A stretch of 5,915 bases of DNA from Pseudomonadota bacterium (GCA_023416875.1 JAEZGT010000136.1:1-5915), one strand, 5' to 3'; numbered from the stretch's first letter, positions 1 through 5,836 are shown. The notes: generated by a model from the letters alone, not told the origin. Numbers and translations: made by a program.

Positions 1-553
1 ATCCAAGGCAGAGGGGATGGAGGGCGCCCGTGATCTAGCTAAGAAGCTGGAAAAGGAGGGCAAGGGCAAAGTGCTCGACCAGTTTGCTAATCCGGATAAC
101 CCGCTGGCGCACTTCGAGACCACCGGTCCCGAAATATGGCGCCAGACAAACGGGACGGTCACTCATTTCATAAGCTCTATGGGCACAACTGGAACCATCG
201 TGGGAACTTCAAGGTATCTGAAAAGCCAAAGTCCCGCCGTTCAGATTATCGGTCTGCAACCAGAGGAAGGTGCTGCAATTCCGGGCATTCGCCGCTGGCC
301 ACCGGAATATCTGCCGCAGATCTTCGATGATCAGAATATCGATCAGATTCTCAATATTTCACAGAGCGATGCAGAGCGCACCATGCGCGATCTGGCGCGT
401 TTAGAGGGTATCTCCTGTGGCGTTTCATCTGGCGGTGCTGTGGCGGCGGCGCTAAAGCTGGATCAAACATTGAATGGCGCGGTGATCGTCGCCATTGTGT
501 GTGATCGTGGTGATCGTTATCTCAGCTCTGGAATTTTCAATGTGCAGCAGTGA
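1..553 (+). CDS. cysM: Cysteine synthase B (O-acetylserine/thiosulfate sulfhydrylase), 3' part
   Basis: This is a PLP-dependent beta-replacement enzyme that makes cysteine from O-acetylserine and sulfide, or S-sulfocysteine from thiosulfate; it acts in the cytoplasm. The gene enters from the left edge: the frame is open from base 2 and 183 residues are visible, against roughly 300 for the family. The N-terminal part with the PLP Schiff-base lysine is outside the window. Visible family motifs are NPDNPLAHFETTGPEIW (about 83-142), the phosphate-binding SSMGTTGTI loop (173-199), the CysM-type stretch LQPEEG...IPGIRRWPPEYLP (254-316), GVSSGG near 419-436, and CDRGDRYLSS near 497-526. The LQPEEG/IRRWP stretch favours CysM over CysK. 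It stops with TGA at 551-553, 31 bases before relA, and I see no terminator in that gap, so readthrough into relA is possible. The ATG at 17 is an internal methionine, not the start. Confidence 0.96.
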   Translation, partial: SKAEGMEGARDLAKKLEKEGKGKVLDQFANPDNPLAHFETTGPEIWRQTNGTVTHFISSMGTTGTIVGTSRYLKSQSPAVQIIGLQPEEGAAIPGIRRWPPEYLPQIFDDQNIDQILNISQSDAERTMRDLARLEGISCGVSSGGAVAAALKLDQTLNGAVIVAIVCDRGDRYLSSGIFNVQQ

Positions 554-584
554 TGTATGTGATGGCTATAAGGTTTGATGGAAC

Positions 585-2834
585 ATGGTAAAGGTCAGAG
601 AAGATCGGCCCATAACGGCTGACGGAAAATTCGACATAGATGCCTGGACCAATCGCCTTTTGACGGTAGCCCAGTTGGATCCGCAGAGTGCCGCAGCGCC
701 TCTGCGGGCAGCTGCTATGCGTGCAGAAGCTGTGGAGGAGGTGCCCGGTGATCGTTTGACCGGCTGGGGTGAGGGGTATTCTTCTTATTCTGCCGGGCTG
801 GAGATGGCTGAAATCCTCGCTGACCTGCACTTGGACTGTGACACCCTCGTTGCCGCTGTGCTGTACCGCAGTGTTCGCGAGAAGAAATTATCGCTGGATA
901 AGGTTCAAGAAGAGTTTGGCATTGCAGTGGCGAAGCTGATTAGCGGGGTTGCCAGAATGGCCGCCATCAGCACCTTATCGAATCATTCCAGTGACGCGGT
1001 GATGGGACTAGAGAGCAGCGAGCAGGCGGACAATGTCCGCAAAATGCTGGTTGCCATGGTCGATGACGTTCGCATCGCTTTGATAAAGCTGGCGGAGCGC
1101 ACCTGCGCGATCCGCGCCGTAAAAAAAGCGCCTATTGAAAAACGCCAGCGAGTCGCACGCGAAGTTTCCGATATTTATGCGCCTTTGGCTCATCGCTTGG
1201 GCATTGGGCATATCAAGTGGGAGTTGGAAGATCTGTCCTTCCGTTATCTCCATCCATACGATTACAAATACATCGCCAAACTGCTGGACGAAAAGCGTAT
1301 AGATCGCCAAGTCTATATCGACAATGTCATTCAGATGCTTAAAGAAGCCTTGGCAAAAGAGGGTATTACTGCTCCGGAAATTAATGGTCGCGCCAAACAC
1401 ATTTACAGTATCTGGCGCAAAATGCGGCGAAAAAATATTAATTTTTCCGAGGTTTATGACATACGCGCTGTACGTATTCTGGTGGCGACGGAACAGGATT
1501 GTTATCGCGCTCTGGGTGTTGTGCATTCGCTGTGGCGAAATATTCCCAATGAATTCGACGATTATATTGCCAACCCCAAGGAAAATGGCTATCGCTCGCT
1601 CCATACAGCGGTAAAAGGTCCTGCCAACAAAGTGCTGGAAGTGCAAATCCGCACCAGAACCATGCACGAGGAAGCGGAGTACGGTGTCTGCGCTCACTGG
1701 CGCTATAAAAAAAGCGATCAGGAGAATGGATCTGCCGGCTATGAGCAGAAAATTGAATGGCTGCGCCAGGTTCTCGAATGGCACGAAGAGGTGGGTGGAA
1801 ATCCCTGGGAAGACCATTTGCCCCGCGGCATCGAGCAGGATCGTATTTACGTTTTCACTCCAGATGGCCACGTGGTTGATCTGCCCGAAAGCGCAACGGC
1901 CGTTGATTTCGCCTTCCGTATTCACTCCGATATAGGTCTGCGTTGCAAAGGCGCAAAAGTTAACGGTCGGATAGTGCCTTTGAACCAGACGCTGAAGACC
2001 GCAGATCAGGTGGAAATTCTCACCTCCAATCGCGAATCGCCAAGTCGCGATTGGCTGATTCCGGCATTGGGTTATATCACTACATCCAAGGCGCGCAGTC
2101 GGTTGCAAGCTTGGTTCAAGCAACAGGATCGCGATCAGAACGTCGCCGATGGTCGCGCATTGCTGGATCGCGAATTTCTGCGCTTGGCGGTAGAAGACAT
2201 CGATTATCTGCAGTTGGCGCAAAAACTTAATTTGCGTTCTCTCGACGACCTTTATGCAGCCGTTGGAACGGGCGATTTAAGCGTTGATCGGGTCATCAAT
2301 GTCGCGCAGCGTCTCTTTAAAGTCGACAAGGCGCCAGAGCCGGTTATTTCTCTTGTTGGGCGTGCAACCTCTGCGGAGCAAGGTGCATCCGATGTGTACA
2401 TCGACGGTGTAGGTAATTTGCTGTCGCATATAGCCCAGTGCTGCAAACCTATCCCGGGAGATAGCATCACCGGATACATCACGTTGGGACGAGGCGTCTC
2501 CATTCACCGCCAGGATTGCCAGAACGTTTTACAGTTAATGGCGGATGAGCCTGAGCGCATTATCAAAGTGGATTGGGCGGAAAAACCCGAACAGTTTTAT
2601 TCCGTGGATGTGATGATTGAAGCATTCGACCGACACGGTTTGTTGCGCGATATTACGGCTTTACTGGATCGTGAGCGTATCAATGTCAGCGCCATGCAAA
2701 CGCTGTCAAACAAAAACAAAAATACGGTCGATATGTCCCTGCGAATCGAGGTTTCAAGTTTCAGCGATCTCAGTCGCGTACTTGCGCGCTTGAGCCGATT
2801 GCCGAATGTATCCTCAGTGAAACGGAAAACCTGA
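585..2834 (+). CDS. relA: GTP pyrophosphokinase, (p)ppGpp synthetase I
   Basis: RelA transfers pyrophosphate from ATP to GTP or GDP, making (p)ppGpp on stalled ribosomes carrying uncharged tRNA. The 749 residues match the usual RelA length (about 745). Residues about 60-200 form the pseudo-hydrolase domain: where SpoT/Rel carry HD...ED, this protein has LYRSVREK (93-100), so hydrolysis is not expected. The synthetase domain (about 230-375) shows KHIYSIWRKM (271-280), YDIRAVRILV (291-300), the EFDD motif (323-326) diagnostic of monofunctional RelA, NGYRSLH (334-340) and VQIRT (353-357). A TGS domain follows (about 419-480, starting DRIYVFTPDG), then a helical segment, the Cys/His zinc-finger-like domain (C619, C620, H641, C645 in QCCKPIPGD...HRQDC) and a C-terminal ACT domain (about 672-749). 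The ATG at 585 gives MVKVRED, like other RelA N-termini, with TAAGG at 569-573 as a modest ribosome binding site. It overlaps mazG by one base. Confidence 0.97.
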   Translation: MVKVREDRPITADGKFDIDAWTNRLLTVAQLDPQSAAAPLRAAAMRAEAVEEVPGDRLTGWGEGYSSYSAGLEMAEILADLHLDCDTLVAAVLYRSVREKKLSLDKVQEEFGIAVAKLISGVARMAAISTLSNHSSDAVMGLESSEQADNVRKMLVAMVDDVRIALIKLAERTCAIRAVKKAPIEKRQRVAREVSDIYAPLAHRLGIGHIKWELEDLSFRYLHPYDYKYIAKLLDEKRIDRQVYIDNVIQMLKEALAKEGITAPEINGRAKHIYSIWRKMRRKNINFSEVYDIRAVRILVATEQDCYRALGVVHSLWRNIPNEFDDYIANPKENGYRSLHTAVKGPANKVLEVQIRTRTMHEEAEYGVCAHWRYKKSDQENGSAGYEQKIEWLRQVLEWHEEVGGNPWEDHLPRGIEQDRIYVFTPDGHVVDLPESATAVDFAFRIHSDIGLRCKGAKVNGRIVPLNQTLKTADQVEILTSNRESPSRDWLIPALGYITTSKARSRLQAWFKQQDRDQNVADGRALLDREFLRLAVEDIDYLQLAQKLNLRSLDDLYAAVGTGDLSVDRVINVAQRLFKVDKAPEPVISLVGRATSAEQGASDVYIDGVGNLLSHIAQCCKPIPGDSITGYITLGRGVSIHRQDCQNVLQLMADEPERIIKVDWAEKPEQFYSVDVMIEAFDRHGLLRDITALLDRERINVSAMQTLSNKNKNTVDMSLRIEVSSFSDLSRVLARLSRLPNVSSVKRKT

Positions 2835-3655
2835 TGAGCAGCGAACCGCAGTCTTATTCTCTCGATGACCTGTTGTATTTGATGGCGCGTCTGCGCGATC
2901 CAAACACCGGCTGTCCTTGGGATGTAAAGCAGACCTACGAAACCATCGCACCGTCCACTATCGAAGAAGCTTATGAAGTGGTGGATGCGATAGAGCGCAA
3001 AGATTACCTACATCTTAAAGAAGAACTCGGGGATTTATTATTTCAGGCCATTTTCTACAGCCAGCTTGCAAAAGAAGAAAACCTTTTTAACTTCGCCGAT
3101 GTTATCGATATTTTGGTAAGTAAGTTGATTCGCCGGCACCCGCATGTATTTCCAGATGGGAATTTGTATTCTGACGTGTCCGGTGCCGGTTTGACGGAAG
3201 AGGCCGTCAAGAAAAATTGGGAAGCGATTAAAAGCGAAGAGCGCAAAGAAAAGGGTAGCGCCGGTTTGTTGGCGGACGTGCCGACGGGGTTGCCGGCGCT
3301 GACGCGTGCCGTGAAGTTGCAGAAGCGCGCCGCTCAAGTGGGTTTTGATTGGCCTTCAGTGACGGGAGTCTGCGAAAAGGTGCGGGAAGAACTCGCCGAA
3401 CTTGAGAGTGCCATAACAGACGGTGATCGGGTGGAACAAGAAGCGGAACTGGGAGATATGCTGTTCACTTGCGCCAATCTCGCCAGACATTTGAAGATCG
3501 ACCCCGAAGCTGCGTTGCGCAGCGCCAATAATAAATTTTCCCGGCGTTTTTCCCATATGGAGGACGCCGCTAAGCGACAGCAGGTCGAGCTGCACAATCT
3601 CAGTGCGGCGGAATTGGACGAGTTGTGGCGGAGTGCAAAAAAGGCCGGTGAGTAA
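2834..3655 (+). CDS. mazG: Nucleoside triphosphate pyrophosphohydrolase MazG
   Basis: MazG hydrolyses nucleoside triphosphates to monophosphates and pyrophosphate with Mg2+. It acts as a house-cleaning enzyme and, in E. coli, lowers ppGpp. The 273 residues (E. coli about 263) contain two tandem MazG domains. The first starts with GCPWDVKQT (26-34) and has EEAYE (44-48) plus EELGD (63-67), followed by RRHPHVF (100-106). The second has EKVREELAE (181-189) and EAELGD (203-208), with KLQKRAAQVGFDW (161-173) between them. Both metal-binding EExxE/ExxD sets look intact. The start ATG shares its A with the relA stop (TGATG), with only ACGGA near 2822 as a weak ribosome binding site, so translational coupling to relA is likely. 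Its stop codon lies in the loop and 3' arm of a hairpin that looks like the terminator of the opposing gene. Confidence 0.96.
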   Translation: MSSEPQSYSLDDLLYLMARLRDPNTGCPWDVKQTYETIAPSTIEEAYEVVDAIERKDYLHLKEELGDLLFQAIFYSQLAKEENLFNFADVIDILVSKLIRRHPHVFPDGNLYSDVSGAGLTEEAVKKNWEAIKSEERKEKGSAGLLADVPTGLPALTRAVKLQKRAAQVGFDWPSVTGVCEKVREELAELESAITDGDRVEQEAELGDMLFTCANLARHLKIDPEAALRSANNKFSRRFSHMEDAAKRQQVELHNLSAAELDELWRSAKKAGE

Positions 3656-3661
3656 CCGGCC
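3643..3661 (-). terminator. Intrinsic terminator of the minus-strand gene, embedded in the mazG 3' end
   Basis: GGCCGGT (3643-3649) and ACCGGCC (3655-3661) form a perfect 7-bp GC-rich stem with a 5-base loop. Read on the minus strand, the hairpin is followed directly by six U residues (the A run at 3637-3642), the classic form of a Rho-independent terminator. It lies 22 bases beyond the stop of the minus-strand gene. On the plus strand no T run follows, so it should not stop mazG transcripts. The mazG TAA stop (3653-3655) sits in the loop and at the base of the 3' arm. Confidence 0.75.
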
Positions 3662-3682
3662 TGATGGATTAGAAGGAGCAGG

Positions 3683-4009
3683 TCAGTGGGCTTGGCTATC
3701 CCCTAGATGCTTGCGGGTAAGCTCTGCAAACCTCGAAGTCGGTCCCACATCTTCGTATATCGGATCGCCCAGTTCGTCGAGAGACGAAATTTTCTCGCCC
3801 TGTATATAAGGAAGCCTTTGTTCGAGCTCTACCAGGGCGGCTCCAACTAACTCGGTGAGGATTTGTTCAGGTGTTCGAGCCGGGTACATCTCCGCCAGCG
3901 CAGCGATTTTGGCCGCATCCTTAACGGTTAGCCGGATCGAATACTCCTTTTGGGTAAGTGGTGCGTTTGAAGTTCTTTCCCAGTTTTTCAGCAGTTCACG
4001 TAAAGTCAT
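3683..4009 (-). CDS. Conserved hypothetical protein, ribbon-helix-helix-like
   Basis: This is a 108-residue acidic-to-neutral cytoplasmic protein with no signal peptide, membrane segment or cysteine. I chose the ATG at 4009 (MTLRELLKNWER) because AAAGG lies 10 bases upstream. An ATG at 4015 or the TTG at 4051 would add 2 or 14 unconvincing residues. Residues 23-28 (YSIRLT) could be a beta strand, followed by a helix (about 29-40) and a second helix (about 46-66). This order resembles a ribbon-helix-helix DNA-binding fold, but that is a reading by eye. The C-terminal part, with GDPIYEDVG (81-89) and RFAELTRKHLG (93-103), looks like a conserved tail. I recall similar short proteins in Pseudomonas, some labelled 'type 1 pili tip component'; nothing here supports a pilus role. 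It converges on mazG with 27 bases between stop codons and diverges from adk. Confidence 0.85.
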   Translation of the reverse strand: MTLRELLKNWERTSNAPLTQKEYSIRLTVKDAAKIAALAEMYPARTPEQILTELVGAALVELEQRLPYIQGEKISSLDELGDPIYEDVGPTSRFAELTRKHLGDSQAH

Positions 4010-4161
4010 ACACATCACACCTTTATTGCGTCGTACTTCGGGTATGGACAATTAAAGCATAGACGTTATCCGCACTCGCGGTTTGGAAAGCGAGGGTGAA
4101 TGGTAGCAAGTCGTAGACCAGTTGCGGCGGGTGTCGGGGGCCAAGGCAGGCGGGCGCGCGC

Positions 4162-4190
4162 TTGAGAAAGCGGGGCTGTACGTGTATCTT
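4162..4190 (+). promoter_or_regulatory. Predicted sigma70-type promoter of adk
   Basis: TTGAGA at 4162-4167 matches the -35 consensus in five of six positions. TATCTT at 4185-4190 matches the -10 in four of six, and the spacer is the optimal 17 bases. Transcription would start near 4197, giving an adk leader of about 50 bases. An inverted repeat GGGGCT (4172-4177) / AGCCCC (4192-4197) brackets the -10 element and could be an operator. Confidence 0.55.
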
Positions 4191-4212
4191 TAGCCCCCAT
4201 TTTGCCAGCTAT

Positions 4213-4245
4213 GTCCCATCCGGGACCTAATCCAGGAGTTTCTCC
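4213..4245 (+). promoter_or_regulatory. adk leader hairpins and ribosome binding site
   Basis: GTCCC (4213-4217) and GGGAC (4222-4226) form a 5-bp stem with a 4-base loop. The ribosome binding site AGGAG (4234-4238) lies 10 bases before the ATG. Its GGAG is also the 5' arm of a small hairpin GGAG-TTT-CTCC (4235-4245), which could partly hide it. The stem is only 4 bp, so any effect is probably mild. Confidence 0.4.
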
Positions 4246-4248
4246 ATA

Positions 4249-4896
4249 ATGCGAATAATTCTTTTAGGAGCGCCAGGCGCCGGGAAAGGCACCCAAGCCA
4301 AATTCATTATGGGGGCCTACGCGATTCCTCAGATTTCTACCGGCGACATGCTGCGTGCAGCGGTTAAAGCCGAATCTCCCCTCGGGTTGCAAGTAAAAGA
4401 CATCATGAATGCTGGTGCGCTGGTGCCAGATGAGCTGATCATCAACCTCGTTAAAGAACGCATTGCTCAGGACGATTGCAAAAATGGTTTCCTTTTTGAC
4501 GGCTTTCCGCGAACCATCCCACAAGCCGAAGCGCTGTTTGCTGCTGGCGTCACCATCGATCATGTCCTTGAAATCAAAGTCGACGACGAAGAAATTGTTG
4601 AGCGTCTGAGTGGCAGACGCGTGCACCCGGATTCCGGGCGTATATACCATATTTCTCACAATCCGCCGAAACAGCCGGGCATTGATGATGTCACTGGTGA
4701 ACCGCTTATCCAACGTGACGACGATAAAGAAGATACCGTGCGCAAACGCCTTGCCATTTATCATGAGCAGACCGAGCCGTTAGTCATTTACTACCGCGAC
4801 TTGGCCGCCAAACACGGCAAGCCGAAATGTTCCCGTGTTGAAGGCGTTGGCTCTATGGCGGAGATCAAAAACAAAATTTTTGCCGTGCTAGGTTAG
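4249..4896 (+). CDS. adk: Adenylate kinase
   Basis: Adenylate kinase catalyses ATP + AMP to 2 ADP and keeps the cytoplasmic adenine nucleotide pools in balance. The 215 residues match the long bacterial form (E. coli 214). The P-loop is GAPGAGKGT (7-15). AMP-binding STGDMLR (30-36) and GFPRT (85-89) follow. The LID runs from about 122 to 159 and carries H126, S129, D146 and T149, the hydrogen-bonded set of Gram-negative enzymes in place of four zinc-binding cysteines. The catalytic arginines R123, R156 and R167 are present. AGGAG 10 bases upstream supports the ATG at 4249. The gene has its own predicted promoter and a strong terminator directly downstream, so it is probably monocistronic. The minus-strand neighbour is divergently transcribed and the next gene has its own signals. 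I see no broken or missing motif. Confidence 0.98.
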   Translation: MRIILLGAPGAGKGTQAKFIMGAYAIPQISTGDMLRAAVKAESPLGLQVKDIMNAGALVPDELIINLVKERIAQDDCKNGFLFDGFPRTIPQAEALFAAGVTIDHVLEIKVDDEEIVERLSGRRVHPDSGRIYHISHNPPKQPGIDDVTGEPLIQRDDDKEDTVRKRLAIYHEQTEPLVIYYRDLAAKHGKPKCSRVEGVGSMAEIKNKIFAVLG

Positions 4897-4914
4897 CCAT
4901 TGGTATGAATTCGG

Positions 4915-4941
4915 AAGGGGCCCTTATGGGCCCTTTTTTTT
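4915..4941 (+). terminator. Intrinsic terminator of adk
   Basis: GGGCCC (4918-4923) and GGGCCC (4928-4933) form a six-GC stem with loop TTAT, extended by one G-T and two A-T pairs. Eight T residues (4934-4941) follow. It begins 18 bases after the adk stop. This is a strong Rho-independent terminator. Confidence 0.93.
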
Positions 4942-4992
4942 GCTTCGGATTGGTGATGGAGACACTGGTTATTGTGTAGAGATTGGAGCTGA

Positions 4993-5048
4993 TGTTGTTA
5001 AGGTTCAGTCATCGAAAAATTGCTGAACACAACAAGAAAATTGCCGAA
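4993..5048. repeat. Bulged inverted repeat and overlapping 12-bp tandem repeat upstream of the AT-hook gene
   Basis: TGTTGT (4993-4998) and GTTCAG (5003-5008), separated by TAAG, are together complementary to the uninterrupted CTGAACACAACA (5023-5034). This gives a 12-bp stem with one 4-base bulge and a 14-base loop. Overlapping the right arm are two near-identical 12-mers, AAAATTGCTGAA (5016-5027) and AAAATTGCCGAA (5037-5048). They differ at one base and start 21 bp apart, two helical turns. No T run follows, so this is not a terminator. It could hold binding sites for a regulator of the downstream gene. Confidence 0.45.
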
Positions 5049-5084
5049 TTCAATGGATAGTTTCCATAACATGTGCTTCCGCAC

Positions 5085-5112
5085 TTGTCGAGTGCAACAT
5101 TTATGCTATGGT
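5085..5112 (+). promoter_or_regulatory. Predicted promoter of the AT-hook gene
   Basis: TTGTCG (5085-5090) is a partial -35. TATGGT (5107-5112) is a partial -10 with an extended TGC (5104-5106), and the spacer is 16 bases. Each hexamer matches consensus at four of six positions. The predicted start is near 5119. An inverted repeat GCACT (5081-5085) / AGTGC (5091-5095) is centred on the -35, and GTGC-TTCC-GCAC (5073-5084) lies just upstream. Confidence 0.45.
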
Positions 5113-5119
5113 TTCTTCG

Positions 5120-5143
5120 AAGTATCTCAATAATACTTAGGAG
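5120..5143 (+). promoter_or_regulatory. Leader stem-loop and ribosome binding site of the AT-hook gene
   Basis: AAGTAT (5120-5125) and ATACTT (5133-5138) form a 6-bp stem with a 7-base loop. It abuts the strong Shine-Dalgarno AGGAG (5139-5143), which lies 6 bases before the ATG at 5150. If transcription starts near 5119, the mRNA would begin with this stem-loop. Confidence 0.45.
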
Positions 5144-5149
5144 AGAAAT

Positions 5150-5836
5150 ATGGTCTTGGCAAAGAAAAAACCCGGTCGTGCTCGCGGCCCGAACAAGCGT
5201 TCGGTTAAAAAAACACGAGTAAGTGCAGGTGCAAAAGTTTCTTCATCTGCGACATCCCCCGACGTTGCAAAGGCTGAACTTGCTTTTGCTAAAGCGACAG
5301 AGGCTCTCGAAAAGAGCAAAGAAAAACTTGCCGCTGCGCGCAAACGGGCTGCGGAGAGTGCTGCCAAAGCCAAAAAATCCCGTTCTGAATCAGCAAAAAA
5401 TTCCGCAGTAAAAGCCAAAGGTACTGCTTCTTCACTGGCGGACAAAGTGAAAATCGCGCAGCAGAAACAAGCCGATGCCAAAGCGCAACTGGCGTCTGCA
5501 AGAAAGTCAGCGAAAGCCGCAGACGTGGCCGCTAAAGCTCAAGCCAAGGTTGAAGAGCTCAAACAATCTCTCTCCGCAAAATCTGGAGAGGATTTGGCTG
5601 CGGCGGTTGATGTGTTCAAAACTCGCTGGTTGAAGAAGCGCTCAGCTGCCGATGCCAAAAAATTGCAAGCCGCTGAACGTAAAGCAGCGCGCAAATCCAA
5701 GCGTAAAAGCTCAGGCAAAAAACCGGCTCGGGCGGCAACAGCCCCGAAAACTGTTGCCAAAACAGCGACCCAATCCCGTGGACGTCCCAAAAAAGCGGCG
5801 AGTGGGCGGCGCGGACGTCCGTCTAAGGCAAAGTAA
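5150..5836 (+). CDS. Basic Ala/Lys-rich AT-hook protein, histone-H1/AlgP-like
   Basis: I do not recognise a named gene. The 228 residues are extremely biased: by hand count about 57 Ala, 46 Lys and 19 Arg, with few acidic residues, no cysteine and one tryptophan (W160). An N-terminal basic tail (1-30) contains KKPGRARGPNKR. An Ala-rich, charged segment (about 38-145) looks like a long helix or coiled coil. A short region DVFKTRWLKKR (154-164) is the least repetitive part. The Lys/Arg-rich C-terminus ends in two AT-hook cores, SRGRPKK (209-215) and RRGRPSK (220-226), which typically insert into the AT-rich minor groove. I infer a nucleoid-associated or DNA-bridging role. The layout recalls Pseudomonas AlgP (AlgR3), with a helical N-terminus and basic tail, but I see no KPAA-type repeats and do not claim orthology. 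AGGAG 6 bases upstream fixes the start. It is a single-gene unit with its own promoter and terminator. Confidence 0.85.
   Translation: MVLAKKKPGRARGPNKRSVKKTRVSAGAKVSSSATSPDVAKAELAFAKATEALEKSKEKLAAARKRAAESAAKAKKSRSESAKNSAVKAKGTASSLADKVKIAQQKQADAKAQLASARKSAKAADVAAKAQAKVEELKQSLSAKSGEDLAAAVDVFKTRWLKKRSAADAKKLQAAERKAARKSKRKSSGKKPARAATAPKTVAKTATQSRGRPKKAASGRRGRPSKAK

Larger units (their letters stand above)
4010..4248. other. Divergent intergenic region between the minus-strand gene and adk
   Basis: These 239 bases lie between two divergent genes. The adk side holds a promoter, an inverted repeat, a short hairpin and the ribosome binding site. The other side holds the AAAGG of the minus-strand gene but no convincing promoter for it. 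A markedly G-rich patch runs from about 4122 to 4160 on the plus strand; it has only three G runs of three or more, so it is not a canonical quadruplex motif. CTCGC (4075-4079) and GCGAG (4090-4094) are a short inverted repeat. I see no coding sequence in the gap. Confidence 0.6.

Noticed and set aside
2127..2136. GATCGCGATC palindrome inside relA
   Set aside because: It is a single 10-bp palindrome explained by common Asp-Arg-Asp codons; no regular spacing or repetition was seen.
1008..2222. A 404-codon open frame on the minus strand across relA
   Set aside because: It lies entirely inside the strongly supported relA gene, its translation shows no recognisable domain, and it has no supporting start signal. 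It is a reading-frame shadow.
585..2834. Possible bifunctional SpoT/Rel instead of RelA
   Set aside because: The hydrolase HD and ED residues are absent (LYRSVREK in their place) and the synthetase has EFDD, not the RxKD motif of bifunctional enzymes.
3603..3809. Plus-strand open frame running from mazG into the minus-strand gene
   Set aside because: It is out of frame with mazG and antisense to a better supported gene, with no plausible protein features.
4010..4051. N-terminal extension of the minus-strand protein to a TTG at 4051
   Set aside because: The extra residues look unlike a conserved start, the codon is rare, and AAAGG lies at a good distance only from the ATG at 4009.
4122..4176. 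G-rich patch as a G-quadruplex
   Set aside because: The G runs of three or more are too few and too widely spaced for the usual four-run motif.
4264..4764. A 166-codon open frame on the minus strand across adk
   Set aside because: It is opposite an intact, highly conserved adenylate kinase and has no recognisable motif; it is a shadow.
4993..5034. Long bulged hairpin as a terminator or small RNA
   Set aside because: Neither strand has a T run after the stem, and no promoter is visible between the adk terminator and the hairpin. I kept it only as a repeat or possible operator.
5780..5820. Two copies of GGACGTCC near the end of the AT-hook gene
   Set aside because: They arise from coding the same Gly-Arg-Pro core twice with the same codons, so a DNA-level role is not needed.
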